A stretch of 64,000 nt of DNA from Lachnospiraceae bacterium (GTDB lineage Bacteria > Bacillota > Clostridia > Lachnospirales > Lachnospiraceae), in the NCBI GenBank assembly GCA_900769115.1, contig CAAGFJ010000033.1, positions 1-64,000 of the forward strand, written 5' to 3'. Within the stretch, counting starts at the first letter, position 1. Each line of letters begins with the position of its first letter. The notes below the pieces were generated by a model. It did not search any database. It was not told the DNA's origin and saw only the letters and a list, made by a program, of their open reading frames with translations. Below, piece after piece: positions 54,542-62,658 of this stretch. The position numbers and the translations under genes are program-made.

Positions 54542-57500
54542 ATGACAGATTTTAGTGTAAAAATGGTCAATGAAAATCTTTTAGAGAATGCATTTGTTGT
54601 AGAATTACAAAGCAAAGGCTATAACTATCTGTATGGACCAGAAATTGAGCGAGATTATCATGAGGTCATTTTGAAACAATATTTTGAAGAAGCATTGTTT
54701 CATATCAACTCTGGAATTACAGAGGAGATTTTAGAAGAATCATATAAGACAATTAAAAATCTGGGTTTATTGAAGTTAGAAGATATGAGTGCAGCCTTTC
54801 ATAAATATTTGATAGAAGGTGTTCCGGTAGCATATCGGCTGAATGGGGAGCCCGCAACATATACAGTGAAATTAGTTGATTTTGAGCATCCGCTGGAGAA
54901 TGATTTCAAGGTCGTGAATCAGTTTACCGTTATTGAGTATAAGAATAAACGACCGGATATTGTTGTATTTATTAATGGAATACCAATGGTTTTATTTGAA
55001 TTAAAGAATATGGTTAATGAGGATACAACGATTGAAAATGCGTACAAACAGGTAAAGAATTATCAATTAGATATTCCTTCATTATTTTATTATAATGCAT
55101 TTAATGTAATTAGTGATGGCTTGGATACAAGAGTAGGAACTATTACCTCTGATTTTACACGATATATGGTATGGAAATCAGAAAATGGAGAAAAACCAGA
55201 TGAATCAAATGTAAATTATTTTACTAAGGTGATTAATGGGATGTTCCCGAAGGAACGACTGTTAGATATTATTCGCAATTTTATTATATTTCAAGATATA
55301 AAGGGAAAGACAATTAAGATTCTTGCGGGATATCATCAGTATTTTGCTGTTCGTAAAGCAGTCGAACGTACACATAAAGCAATTGAAGAACATAGCCGTA
55401 AAGTTGGCGTTGTCTGGCACACACAGGGTAGTGGTAAGAGTTTATCTATGGTATTTTATACCGGATGCATTGTAAGTAATCCGGAATTTGACAATCCGAC
55501 TATTGTTGTTCTAACAGATAGAAATGACTTGGATAATCAGTTGTTTGGAACATTTTGTGCCAGTTCCAAATTATTATTACGACAGACTCCCAAACATGCA
55601 GAAAGTAGAGAACACTTGAAGGAACTTTTGAAGGTGAAAGCAGGAGGAATCATATTTACAACCATTCAAAAGTTTGAGGAAAGTGATGAAATTCTGAGTG
55701 ATCGAAGTAATATCATTTTTATGGCAGATGAAGCTCATCGTTCTCAGTATGGTTTGGACGGAAAGTTAAATAGAGATACCGGTGAATGGCAATATGGTAT
55801 GGCAAAGTATATGCGTGATGCATTACCAAATGCAACATTTATAGGATTTACAGGAACACCAATTAATTTTGAAGATAAGTCTACGGTTGAAGTGTTTGGT
55901 GATTATATTGATATATATGATATGACACAAGCGGTTGAAGATGGGGCAACTGTTCCAATTTATTATGAGAATCGTACTGCCAAGATCAAATTAAATGAAG
56001 CCTTATTAAAGAAGATTGATGCAGAATATGACAAATTAGCAGAAGAAGCGACTGAACTTATGATTGAGAAATCCAAGTCGGATTTGTCATCAATTGAAGC
56101 AATTATTGGGTCAAAAGAACGATTGAATTTACTCGCAGATGATATTATTGCTCATTATGAAGATCGACAATATGTCTTGACAGGTAAAGCAATGATTGTG
56201 TGTATGACACGAAGAATAGCAATTAATCTCTATAAGATAATTCTGAATAAACGACCAGAATGGGATAAGAAAGTTAAAGTGGTACTAACATCAAGAAATA
56301 CGGATGATGAAGAATGGCATGATATCATTGGAAATAAAACCTATCGAGATCATTTAATGACAGAATTCAAAGATGAGAAGAGTGACTTTAAAATAGCAAT
56401 TGTTGTAGATATGTGGTTGACAGGATTTGATGTTCCATCTATGGCAACAATGTATATTGACAAACCAATGAAAGGTCATAATCTAATGCAGGCAATTGCA
56501 AGGGTAAATCGCGTATATAAAGACAAAGAAGCTGGATTGATTGTTGATTATATCGGTATGGCTGCAGAATTGAAGAACGCATTAAGTCAATATACGAAAC
56601 GGGATCAGGATAAGATTCCAGACTTGGGACAGGCGTATTCAGTTGCGGTTGCAAAATTAGAGATTATGCGTGATTTCTTTTATGGATTTGATTACACAGA
56701 TTTCTTTGGTACAGATAATTCTAGAAGATTACAAGTCATTGCAGATGGAGTTGATTTTGCTCTTAGATTTGACGAAGAGGAAAAGAAGGCGTTTATTAAA
56801 GAGGCAACCGCATTAAGTCAGGCAGAATCATTGTGTCGTAGTCTTCTTGACGAGAAGTTGAAACAGGAAATAGTATTCTTCAAGAGTATGAAAGCGGGAA
56901 TATGTAAATGTGGTGGTAATGCTGGAATTACTTCAAATGAGATTAATGCAAGAATAATGACTATGCTTGAACAGGCAATTGAACAGGACGGTGTCTATAA
57001 TATCTTTGCAAAGGCAGGGCAAAAGAATCCAGAGATTTCAATCTTGTCTGATGAATACATGGATCAGATCCGACGAATGAAACATAAAAATATTGCAGCA
57101 GAGATGTTACGGAAATTGTTGGAAGATAATATTCGAGTGTTTGCAAGAACCGGTGTGGTAAAGGCAAAATTATTTTCTGAAAAGATGCAACAATTATTAA
57201 AGGCATATAACAACCGATTGGTAACGAGTGCCGAGGTAATAGAAGAATTGTTAAAATTATCACAGGAGATGACAGCAGCATATCAGGCAGGAGATGAGAA
57301 AGGACTATCAACGGAAGAATTGGCATTTTATGATGCCTTAGTTGCAGATCCCGATGTCTTGATTAATATGAAAGATGATGTGCTTGTACAGATGGCACAT
57401 GAATTAACAGACTTGATCCGCAAGAACCGAACAGTAGATTGGGACAAGAAAGAATCGGCTCGTGCGTATATGAGAACACAAGTCAAACACTTACTTCGTA

Positions 57501-57589
57501 AGTATCATTATCCACCAGAGAAAGCGAAGGGAGCTATTGATATTGTAATTAAGCAGGCAGAATTGATGAGTAGTAATATTGTGGTGTAG
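54542..57589 (+). CDS. hsdR: Type I restriction endonuclease subunit HsdR
   Basis: The DNA translocase and nuclease of the type I complex. The 1015-residue protein has the PD-(D/E)xK nuclease near the N-terminus (D139 in KRPDIVVF, E153 and K155 in LFELKN), Walker A HTQGSGKS (K299), DEAHR (396-400), GFTGTP and the helicase motif VI region QAIARVNRVY. The C-terminal 300 residues are helical and bind HsdM/S. The ATG at 54542 is preferred; the upstream in-frame extension lacks a start context. The locus is therefore restriction-competent. Confidence 0.94.
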   Translation: MTDFSVKMVNENLLENAFVVELQSKGYNYLYGPEIERDYHEVILKQYFEEALFHINSGITEEILEESYKTIKNLGLLKLEDMSAAFHKYLIEGVPVAYRLNGEPATYTVKLVDFEHPLENDFKVVNQFTVIEYKNKRPDIVVFINGIPMVLFELKNMVNEDTTIENAYKQVKNYQLDIPSLFYYNAFNVISDGLDTRVGTITSDFTRYMVWKSENGEKPDESNVNYFTKVINGMFPKERLLDIIRNFIIFQDIKGKTIKILAGYHQYFAVRKAVERTHKAIEEHSRKVGVVWHTQGSGKSLSMVFYTGCIVSNPEFDNPTIVVLTDRNDLDNQLFGTFCASSKLLLRQTPKHAESREHLKELLKVKAGGIIFTTIQKFEESDEILSDRSNIIFMADEAHRSQYGLDGKLNRDTGEWQYGMAKYMRDALPNATFIGFTGTPINFEDKSTVEVFGDYIDIYDMTQAVEDGATVPIYYENRTAKIKLNEALLKKIDAEYDKLAEEATELMIEKSKSDLSSIEAIIGSKERLNLLADDIIAHYEDRQYVLTGKAMIVCMTRRIAINLYKIILNKRPEWDKKVKVVLTSRNTDDEEWHDIIGNKTYRDHLMTEFKDEKSDFKIAIVVDMWLTGFDVPSMATMYIDKPMKGHNLMQAIARVNRVYKDKEAGLIVDYIGMAAELKNALSQYTKRDQDKIPDLGQAYSVAVAKLEIMRDFFYGFDYTDFFGTDNSRRLQVIADGVDFALRFDEEEKKAFIKEATALSQAESLCRSLLDEKLKQEIVFFKSMKAGICKCGGNAGITSNEINARIMTMLEQAIEQDGVYNIFAKAGQKNPEISILSDEYMDQIRRMKHKNIAAEMLRKLLEDNIRVFARTGVVKAKLFSEKMQQLLKAYNNRLVTSAEVIEELLKLSQEMTAAYQAGDEKGLSTEELAFYDALVADPDVLINMKDDVLVQMAHELTDLIRKNRTVDWDKKESARAYMRTQVKHLLRKYHYPPEKAKGAIDIVIKQAELMSSNIVV

Positions 57590-57632
57590 ATATAAAAACT
57601 GATTTATAGAGTGCAAATGCGGAGCTATTATA

Positions 57633-58082
57633 ATGAAAAATATTTATGGTTCATTTAATATTAAGAAGGAATTCAAAATATACAAGACAATAGGGAAAAG
57701 AAGTAAATATAAAATTCGGAATTATATTCAATGGCGAAAACATATTTTAAAGTATGCTTGTGATAATGATGAATATAATATCAATTTTTATCATTATTTA
57801 ATCCGAGAAATAAGAGAAGTAAAATGTCATATAAAGTGGATAAATATTTTTTGCATTCCTTATGAATTGGCGTTTTTGGCATTTTCATTGACATTATTTT
57901 ATGATGAAAAAAATATAATTGTTTTTCTTTTACTAATTATTGTGATAACTAATCTTGTTGCATTTTCATATTTAATTGATAAGGGCATGAAGAAAATTTC
58001 ATTTTTAACAGATGTATGCGATATTTTATTTACAAATTATGATGTAAATAGGCTGATAAATATAGAGGGAAACAAAGACTAA
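57633..58082 (+). CDS. Hypothetical protein with two membrane helices
   Basis: A 149-residue AT-rich gene of unknown family. A basic helical N-terminal part (KKEFKIYKTIGKRSKYKIRN) precedes two close membrane helices (about residues 68-87 and 92-112) and a short C-terminal tail. The layout resembles two-helix membrane effectors found in defence islands, but no specific family motif is seen. It starts 43 bp after hsdR with GGAG. Confidence 0.5.
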   Translation: MKNIYGSFNIKKEFKIYKTIGKRSKYKIRNYIQWRKHILKYACDNDEYNINFYHYLIREIREVKCHIKWINIFCIPYELAFLAFSLTLFYDEKNIIVFLLLIIVITNLVAFSYLIDKGMKKISFLTDVCDILFTNYDVNRLINIEGNKD

Positions 58083-58111
58083 TTGTTCAATGTGGTTTGG
58101 AAGGAAAATAT

Positions 58112-58336
58112 ATGAATGGACAAGCAAAACCTTTAGTAAAATATTTAGATGGATCGGATACAAGATTTATTATTCCGGTATATCAAAGGAATTATGACTG
58201 GAAGATTGATAATTGCAGACAATTATATGACGATCTGAAAAAGGTAATTGAAAATGACAGGGAATCTCATTTTTTCGGAAGTGTTGTTTCTGTTGCAAAT
58301 ACGAAAGGTGCTTCAGGTGAAATGCTGGTTGTTTGA
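58112..58336 (+). pseudogene. Truncated DUF262/GmrSD-type fragment
   Basis: 74 residues matching the start of DUF262 (GmrS-like) proteins: FIIPVYQRNYDWKIDNCRQL and later HFFGSVV. It stops after GEMLVV, exactly where full proteins have the essential DGQQR motif. GmrSD enzymes restrict modified phage DNA. The rest of the gene is missing, so this is a remnant of a type IV-like system. GGAAGG precedes the ATG at 58112. Confidence 0.7.
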
Positions 58337-58386
58337 ATAAAAGCTAATTGATCAAGCAAATTTGTTAGTATTGAAAGGACAAACAT

Positions 58387-59328
58387 ATGGAAAATGATAA
58401 TACATATCATATTTTATTCTGCAATATTGCATATATGAAGTATTATGATGGCATTATTGCAGAAGATATACCCCAAAATGGTGGAAGGTATGTTACTGAA
58501 ACGAATGATGCATTAGAAAAAGATAATTTTCATGTATGTGAAGACGGATATTGCCGAGGATTTGTTGAAACAAAATACAAAGAGGGGTATTTAAATGCAG
58601 GTGTGAATGATGCAAAGCAAATTCATATTGAACGAATTGATAAAGAATATAAAAAGTTGGATGCAATAGAAAATGTGACTGTAGTGTTTTGTGCAAAATC
58701 AAATAAAATTGGGCATACGATTATTGTTGGATTTTATAAAAATGCAACTGTCCTGAGAAGGAGAGAGCAATACAAAGGAAGACAGTATAATATATTTGCA
58801 AAAGATACGGATTGTGTTCTTTTGGATGAAAAGGATCGTATAATTAATGTGCCGAGAGCTAGAAGCGATGGTTTTGGCTTTGGACAAGCGAATGTATGGT
58901 ATGCAGATTCAGATATAGCAAGAGATTACATTAGAAATAATATTTTTCCTTTAATTGAAAGAAATCAAATGTTTTTATCAAATTACGAATTGCAGAATGA
59001 GGATAATCTGTATGAAAATGGTAATGGTAAAAAAATACTTGTGAATAAATATGAACGCAATCCTCAAGCGAGAAAGATTTGTATCGAAAAATACGGATCA
59101 ATTTGTGCCATTTGTGGATTTGATGCATCGAAAATTTATGGAGTGGAATTTAAAGGTAAAATAGAGGTACATCATATTATACCTATTAGCGAAATGAATG
59201 AGAATTATAAAATTAATCCGGAACATGATTTAATTCCGTTATGTCCCAATTGCCATATGGCAATTCATACAAAAATTAATGGAAAAACATTATCTTTGGA
59301 TGAGTTGAAGAGGAGAGTAAAAAAATAA
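58387..59328 (+). CDS. HNH endonuclease with unrecognised N-terminal domain
   Basis: A 313-residue protein. The C-terminal 90 residues are an HNH nuclease: CAICGF, EVHHIIP (H262-H263), NPEHDLIPLCPNC and HMAIH, with zinc cysteines in both CxxC pairs. The first 200 residues form a separate domain (ILFCNIAYMKYYDG, HTIIVGFYKNATVLRR) seen in some HNH restriction proteins and possibly a reader of modified bases. Together with the DUF262 remnant this suggests a modification-dependent restriction layer. It starts after GAAAGGA. Confidence 0.82.
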   Translation: MENDNTYHILFCNIAYMKYYDGIIAEDIPQNGGRYVTETNDALEKDNFHVCEDGYCRGFVETKYKEGYLNAGVNDAKQIHIERIDKEYKKLDAIENVTVVFCAKSNKIGHTIIVGFYKNATVLRRREQYKGRQYNIFAKDTDCVLLDEKDRIINVPRARSDGFGFGQANVWYADSDIARDYIRNNIFPLIERNQMFLSNYELQNEDNLYENGNGKKILVNKYERNPQARKICIEKYGSICAICGFDASKIYGVEFKGKIEVHHIIPISEMNENYKINPEHDLIPLCPNCHMAIHTKINGKTLSLDELKRRVKK

Positions 59329-59335
59329 AATAGAA

Positions 59336-59434
59336 ATGATGCTTTTAGACGTGCATTATGGCAATACCAGAAAGATTGTAGGTTGCATTGCTCTAAATAG
59401 TGATGTAGAGTTTATTGAGACAACACAGATATAA
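59336..59434 (+). pseudogene. Possible remnant of an endonuclease V-like gene
   Basis: A 32-codon frame (begins MMLLDVHYGNTRKIVG) resembles the LDVHY start of some endonuclease V proteins but ends quickly, with no continuation in other frames that I can support. There is no ribosome binding site. It may be only a decayed end of the island. The stretch 59435-59521 holds nothing recognisable beyond the leader of the next gene. Confidence 0.25.
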
Positions 59435-59521
59435 GACACAGATTTAACAGAAGCAGTAAAATTTAATTAAGATTTATAATTTTGCAACTAGATAACTCAT
59501 TTAATTATACGGAGAAAACTC

Positions 59522-59896
59522 ATGTTATTTATAGAATACCCAAAATGTTCCACATGTAAGAAAGCTAAGAAATGGTTAGACGATCACGATATTACTTATA
59601 TGGATCGTCATATTGTCGAGGATAATCCAACCTATGATGAATTGAAAGATTGGTACATACGAAGTGGATTACCTCTTAAGAAGTTCTTTAACACAAGTGG
59701 AATGTTATATAAAGAACAGAAATTGAAGGATCGTTTGCCTGAGATGAGCGAGGACGAGCAATTGCATTTATTAGCGACGAATGGTATGTTGATAAAACGA
59801 CCAATTGTTGTTAGTGAAGAATATATTTTGGTTGGATTTAAAGAAGATGAATGGGAAAAATTAGAAGGAGGAAACAAACATGGCAGTAAACTTTAA
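59522..59896 (+). CDS. ArsC/Spx-family thioredoxin-fold protein
   Basis: A 124-residue protein of the arsenate reductase-like family. It has the N-terminal CSTCKKAKKWLDDH redox motif (C9-x-x-C12), KKFFNTSG and the ending RPIVV then GFKEDEW typical of the YffB/Spx/MgsR group. Arsenate reduction is not shown, and no arsenic genes are near. It overlaps the next gene by 17 bp. It marks the return to normal composition after the island. Confidence 0.85.
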   Translation: MLFIEYPKCSTCKKAKKWLDDHDITYMDRHIVEDNPTYDELKDWYIRSGLPLKKFFNTSGMLYKEQKLKDRLPEMSEDEQLHLLATNGMLIKRPIVVSEEYILVGFKEDEWEKLEGGNKHGSKL

Positions 59897-60263
59897 CACA
59901 AACAGTGTATTTAATTTGAAACCAATTGATGTTTCAGCGGTTAGAGATGAGGTGAACGGGCTTTTGATTGATGGAGAACAGGTGGAATTTGCATTCCAGA
60001 CAGTAAGAGATCAGTTGTTGTTTACCAATAAGAGAATTATTTCTATTGATGTACAGGGGATTACAGGAAAACGGAAATCGTTTGCAACAATGCCATATTC
60101 TAAGATCCAATATTTCTCTATTCAAACACCGGGATTCATGGAGCTGATTCCGGATTCGGAGTTATATGTAATGTTTTCCAATGGATTTACAGCGAATTTT
60201 GAATTTAAGGGTGCTGTAGATATTGGTAAGATTGGAAGAATGTTATCAGAGTATGTACTGTAG
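59880..60263 (+). CDS. PH-domain protein (bacterial pleckstrin-homology fold)
   Basis: A 127-residue soluble protein. The pattern FQTVRDQLLFTNKRIISIDVQG followed in two parts by GKRKSFATMPYSKIQYFSI and the ending FEFKGAVDIGKIGRMLSEYV is typical of bacterial PH-domain proteins of the YvbH/DUF type. The function is unknown in the family. The start lies inside the ArsC-like gene, after GGAGG. Confidence 0.8.
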   Translation: MAVNFNTNSVFNLKPIDVSAVRDEVNGLLIDGEQVEFAFQTVRDQLLFTNKRIISIDVQGITGKRKSFATMPYSKIQYFSIQTPGFMELIPDSELYVMFSNGFTANFEFKGAVDIGKIGRMLSEYVL

Positions 60264-60364
60264 AAGAAAAGATTTTTTTAGCCAATTGTCGTGTATGCAT
60301 AAGTGTGTCAGCCCTTTTGTGATTAGGTATGCGATAAAAGAATGAGTAAAGGATGACAGATGTT

Positions 60365-61450
60365 ATGGAATTAGATAAGATCATAGCATTAAGAAAACAA
60401 TTACATCAGATACCGGAAGCATCCATGCAGGAAGTGCAGACGAAGAAGATGTTAAAGCGGTTCTTACAAGAGAATACAGATTGGACGATTGTAGATCGGG
60501 GAAGTTGGTTCTATACAGTAAGACAGGCAGATGGTGAGCCAACACAATCTCCGATTGCGTTTCGGGCAGATATGGATGCGGTCTGTGGTGCAGATGGAAA
60601 GCCGGGGCATTATTGCGGGCATGACGGACACAGCAGTATTTTGTGTGGAGTAGCCTTGTATCTTACGGAACAGAATATGTCTTTAACAAGAGAGGTGTAT
60701 CTGATCTTTCAACCAGCAGAGGAGACAGGACAGGGTGCAAAGCTATGCCAGGAATTGATAAGGGAGAAGAATATTGCAGAGATTTACGGTTTGCATAACA
60801 TTCCGGGATATCCATTGCATCAGATTCTGGTACGCAGACAGACATTTGCCTGTGCATCGACCGGATTAGCAATCCGTATGAAAGGAGTTGCAAGTCATGC
60901 TGCTTATCCAGAGGCGGGACGGAATCCGGCCGTTCCGTTTGCCAATCTTTTGTCAGCATTAGAACAACTTACAGAGGATATATGCAAACAGAATGAATTT
61001 GTATTGATGACAGTGATTGGAATGGATGTCGGAAGTGCTAATTATGGAATATCTGCATCAGAAGGCGAATTGCGGCTTACAGTGCGTGCAGAGAGACAAC
61101 AAGTCTTTGATTCCTATTTGAAGAGTATTCGGAGCCTTATTGAACAATATGCACAAGCGGGTGGATTTTCATATACGATAGAAGAGATAGAACGGTTTCC
61201 GGCAACAGAGAATTCGCAAAGTGGTGTAGATCGGATTGGCGAAGCTGCTAAGAAATTAAACCGGAAGGTAACCTGGTTAGAACAGCCTATGCGGTGGTCA
61301 GAAGATTTTGGATATTATTTGCAGGAGACAAGTGGTGCATTTTTCGGTATTGGGGATGGGGAAGATCATGCTCAATTACATACAGCAGAATATGAATTTC
61401 CAGATGCCATTATTGAGACAGGGATTCAGATGTTTTTAGCGCTTATTTAG
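60365..61450 (+). CDS. M20-family metal-dependent amidohydrolase
   Basis: A 361-residue hydrolase of the M20 peptidase/aminoacylase family. Visible are LRKQLHQIPEAS, the metal-site aspartate in FRADMDAV, HYCGHDGHSSILCG, the catalytic glutamates in FQPAEETGQGAK, IYGLHNIPGYP and the lid motif SHAAYPEAGRNPA. The closing part has the last metal histidine (AQLHTAEYEF). Typical substrates are N-acyl amino acids or dipeptides. The ATG at 60365 is spaced better from AAAGGA than that at 60353. Confidence 0.9.
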   Translation: MELDKIIALRKQLHQIPEASMQEVQTKKMLKRFLQENTDWTIVDRGSWFYTVRQADGEPTQSPIAFRADMDAVCGADGKPGHYCGHDGHSSILCGVALYLTEQNMSLTREVYLIFQPAEETGQGAKLCQELIREKNIAEIYGLHNIPGYPLHQILVRRQTFACASTGLAIRMKGVASHAAYPEAGRNPAVPFANLLSALEQLTEDICKQNEFVLMTVIGMDVGSANYGISASEGELRLTVRAERQQVFDSYLKSIRSLIEQYAQAGGFSYTIEEIERFPATENSQSGVDRIGEAAKKLNRKVTWLEQPMRWSEDFGYYLQETSGAFFGIGDGEDHAQLHTAEYEFPDAIIETGIQMFLALI

Positions 61451-61508
61451 TTTGCACACAAGATATTTTTGGAATATGTAAAAGAATAATACAGATAAGG
61501 ACGAAAGA

Positions 61509-62198
61509 ATGTTAGGTAACAGACAAGGAAAAGCACGAAATGAATATATAGAGGATTATGCACTGTTTGATCTGGAGACGACAGGTATTTCTCCATATAA
61601 GGATGAGGTTATTGAGATATCAGCGGTAAAGGTTCGCAAGGGAAAGATCGTGGAGGAGTTCAGTGAATTGGTGAATCCGAAGAAGGCAATTCCATATGCG
61701 GCAAGCAGGGTGAATCATATAACAGATGATATGGTTTGCAATGCTCCGTATTTTGATGAGGTATTGGAAGAGTTTCTACAGTTTATCGGAGAAGATGTGC
61801 TAGTTGGTCACAACATCCAGGGATTTGACATGAAGTTCATTTACAGAGATTGTGAGCGGTATTATCATCAGACCATTACCAATGATTATGTGGATACGTT
61901 AGTGCTTGCCAAACGATGTTTCCCGGACTGGAAGCACAGAAGACTGGAAGATCTGGCTGATTATTATGGAATCTCGACACAGGGAGCGCATCGTGCATTG
62001 AATGACTGCCGGATGAATCAGCAGGTGTTTGAGCATCTCGGCAAGGAATTGGCTGGCAGCAAGAGTCAGAATGGGAATACGGTCAATATCAGAAGTTGTC
62101 CGATATGCAGCCAGCCGTTGATTAAGAGGAATGGACGTTACGGAGCGTTCTGGGGTTGTACGGGATTTCCGAATTGCAGATACACGGAGAATGCATGA
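61509..62198 (+). CDS. DnaQ-like 3'-5' exonuclease fused to a topoisomerase-type zinc finger
   Basis: A 229-residue protein. Residues 17-175 form a DEDDh exonuclease: ALFDLETTGISPYKDEVIEI (Exo I), LVGHNIQGFDMKFIYRD (Exo II) and HRALNDCRMNQ (Exo III). Residues 195-229 are a C4 zinc finger of topoisomerase I type (CPICSQPLIKRNGRYGAFWG, then CTGFPNCRYTENA). The zinc finger should guide it to single-stranded DNA. It is independent of the PolC exonuclease and probably acts in repair. Confidence 0.88.
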   Translation: MLGNRQGKARNEYIEDYALFDLETTGISPYKDEVIEISAVKVRKGKIVEEFSELVNPKKAIPYAASRVNHITDDMVCNAPYFDEVLEEFLQFIGEDVLVGHNIQGFDMKFIYRDCERYYHQTITNDYVDTLVLAKRCFPDWKHRRLEDLADYYGISTQGAHRALNDCRMNQQVFEHLGKELAGSKSQNGNTVNIRSCPICSQPLIKRNGRYGAFWGCTGFPNCRYTENA

Positions 62199-62239
62199 GG
62201 ATTCCTAATTCGTAAAAGAGTTTTGATTATCTGCCACAA

Positions 62240-62302
62240 CTACTTGACATTACAAAGTAGCTGTGGTATTTTTGTATTACGCTACTTGGTATTACAAAGT
62301 AG
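62240..62302 (+). promoter_or_regulatory. padR promoter with two operator palindromes
   Basis: Two 21-bp sites of form CTACTT-N9-AAGTAG lie at 62240-62260 and 62282-62302, with centres 42 bp apart (four helical turns). The first contains the -35 TTGACA (62244-62249) of a promoter with -10 TATTTT (62267-62272, spacer 17). The second lies just past the expected transcription start. This fits autorepression by the PadR protein encoded next. Confidence 0.8.
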
Positions 62303-62324
62303 AATGAAAAAAGGCGGTGATAGA

Positions 62325-62642
62325 GTGGATGATTCGCAGTTGATGAAGGGAATATTAGAAGGTTGTGTGCTTTCCGTCATTGCGCAGGGCGAGACATATG
62401 GCTATGAGATTCTACAGAAGTTTGCGGATGTCGGATTTGATAATTTGCAGGAGGGCACATTGTATCCGGTATTGACCCGATTAGAGAAGAAGGGCTACAT
62501 TTCCTGCCGTAAGGCAAAGTCCCCACTAGGGCCGATTCGGAAGTATTATTCGGTTACAGGGAGTGGGGATGAGTTTTTGTCACAATTTAAGGTGACGTAT
62601 CGACGGGTTACAGATTGTGCGAATACAATGTTAGACATATAG
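62325..62642 (+). CDS. PadR-family transcriptional regulator
   Basis: A 105-residue winged-helix repressor. The PadR core is complete: MKGILEGCVLSVIAQGETYG, EILQKFADVG, EGTLYPVLTRLEKKGYISC and PIRKYYSVTGSGDEFL. The GTG at 62325 is chosen because AAGGCGGTG lies upstream and the length fits the family; an ATG at 62304 overlaps the operator. It is followed 16 bp later by a membrane protein gene, the usual arrangement for PadR and its target. Confidence 0.9.
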   Translation: MDDSQLMKGILEGCVLSVIAQGETYGYEILQKFADVGFDNLQEGTLYPVLTRLEKKGYISCRKAKSPLGPIRKYYSVTGSGDEFLSQFKVTYRRVTDCANTMLDI

Positions 62643-62658
62643 AAGGAGTGAGGGAACG

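Noticed and set aside
46790..59521. Island bounded by a direct repeat of the tRNA-Glu 3' end
   Set aside because: No copy of the tRNA 3' end was seen near 59.5 kb, and the only recombinase looks dedicated to hsdS.
59522..59896. Calling the ArsC-like gene an arsenate reductase of an arsenic operon
   Set aside because: No arsenic transporter or regulator is nearby, and the protein fits the wider Spx/YffB group equally well.
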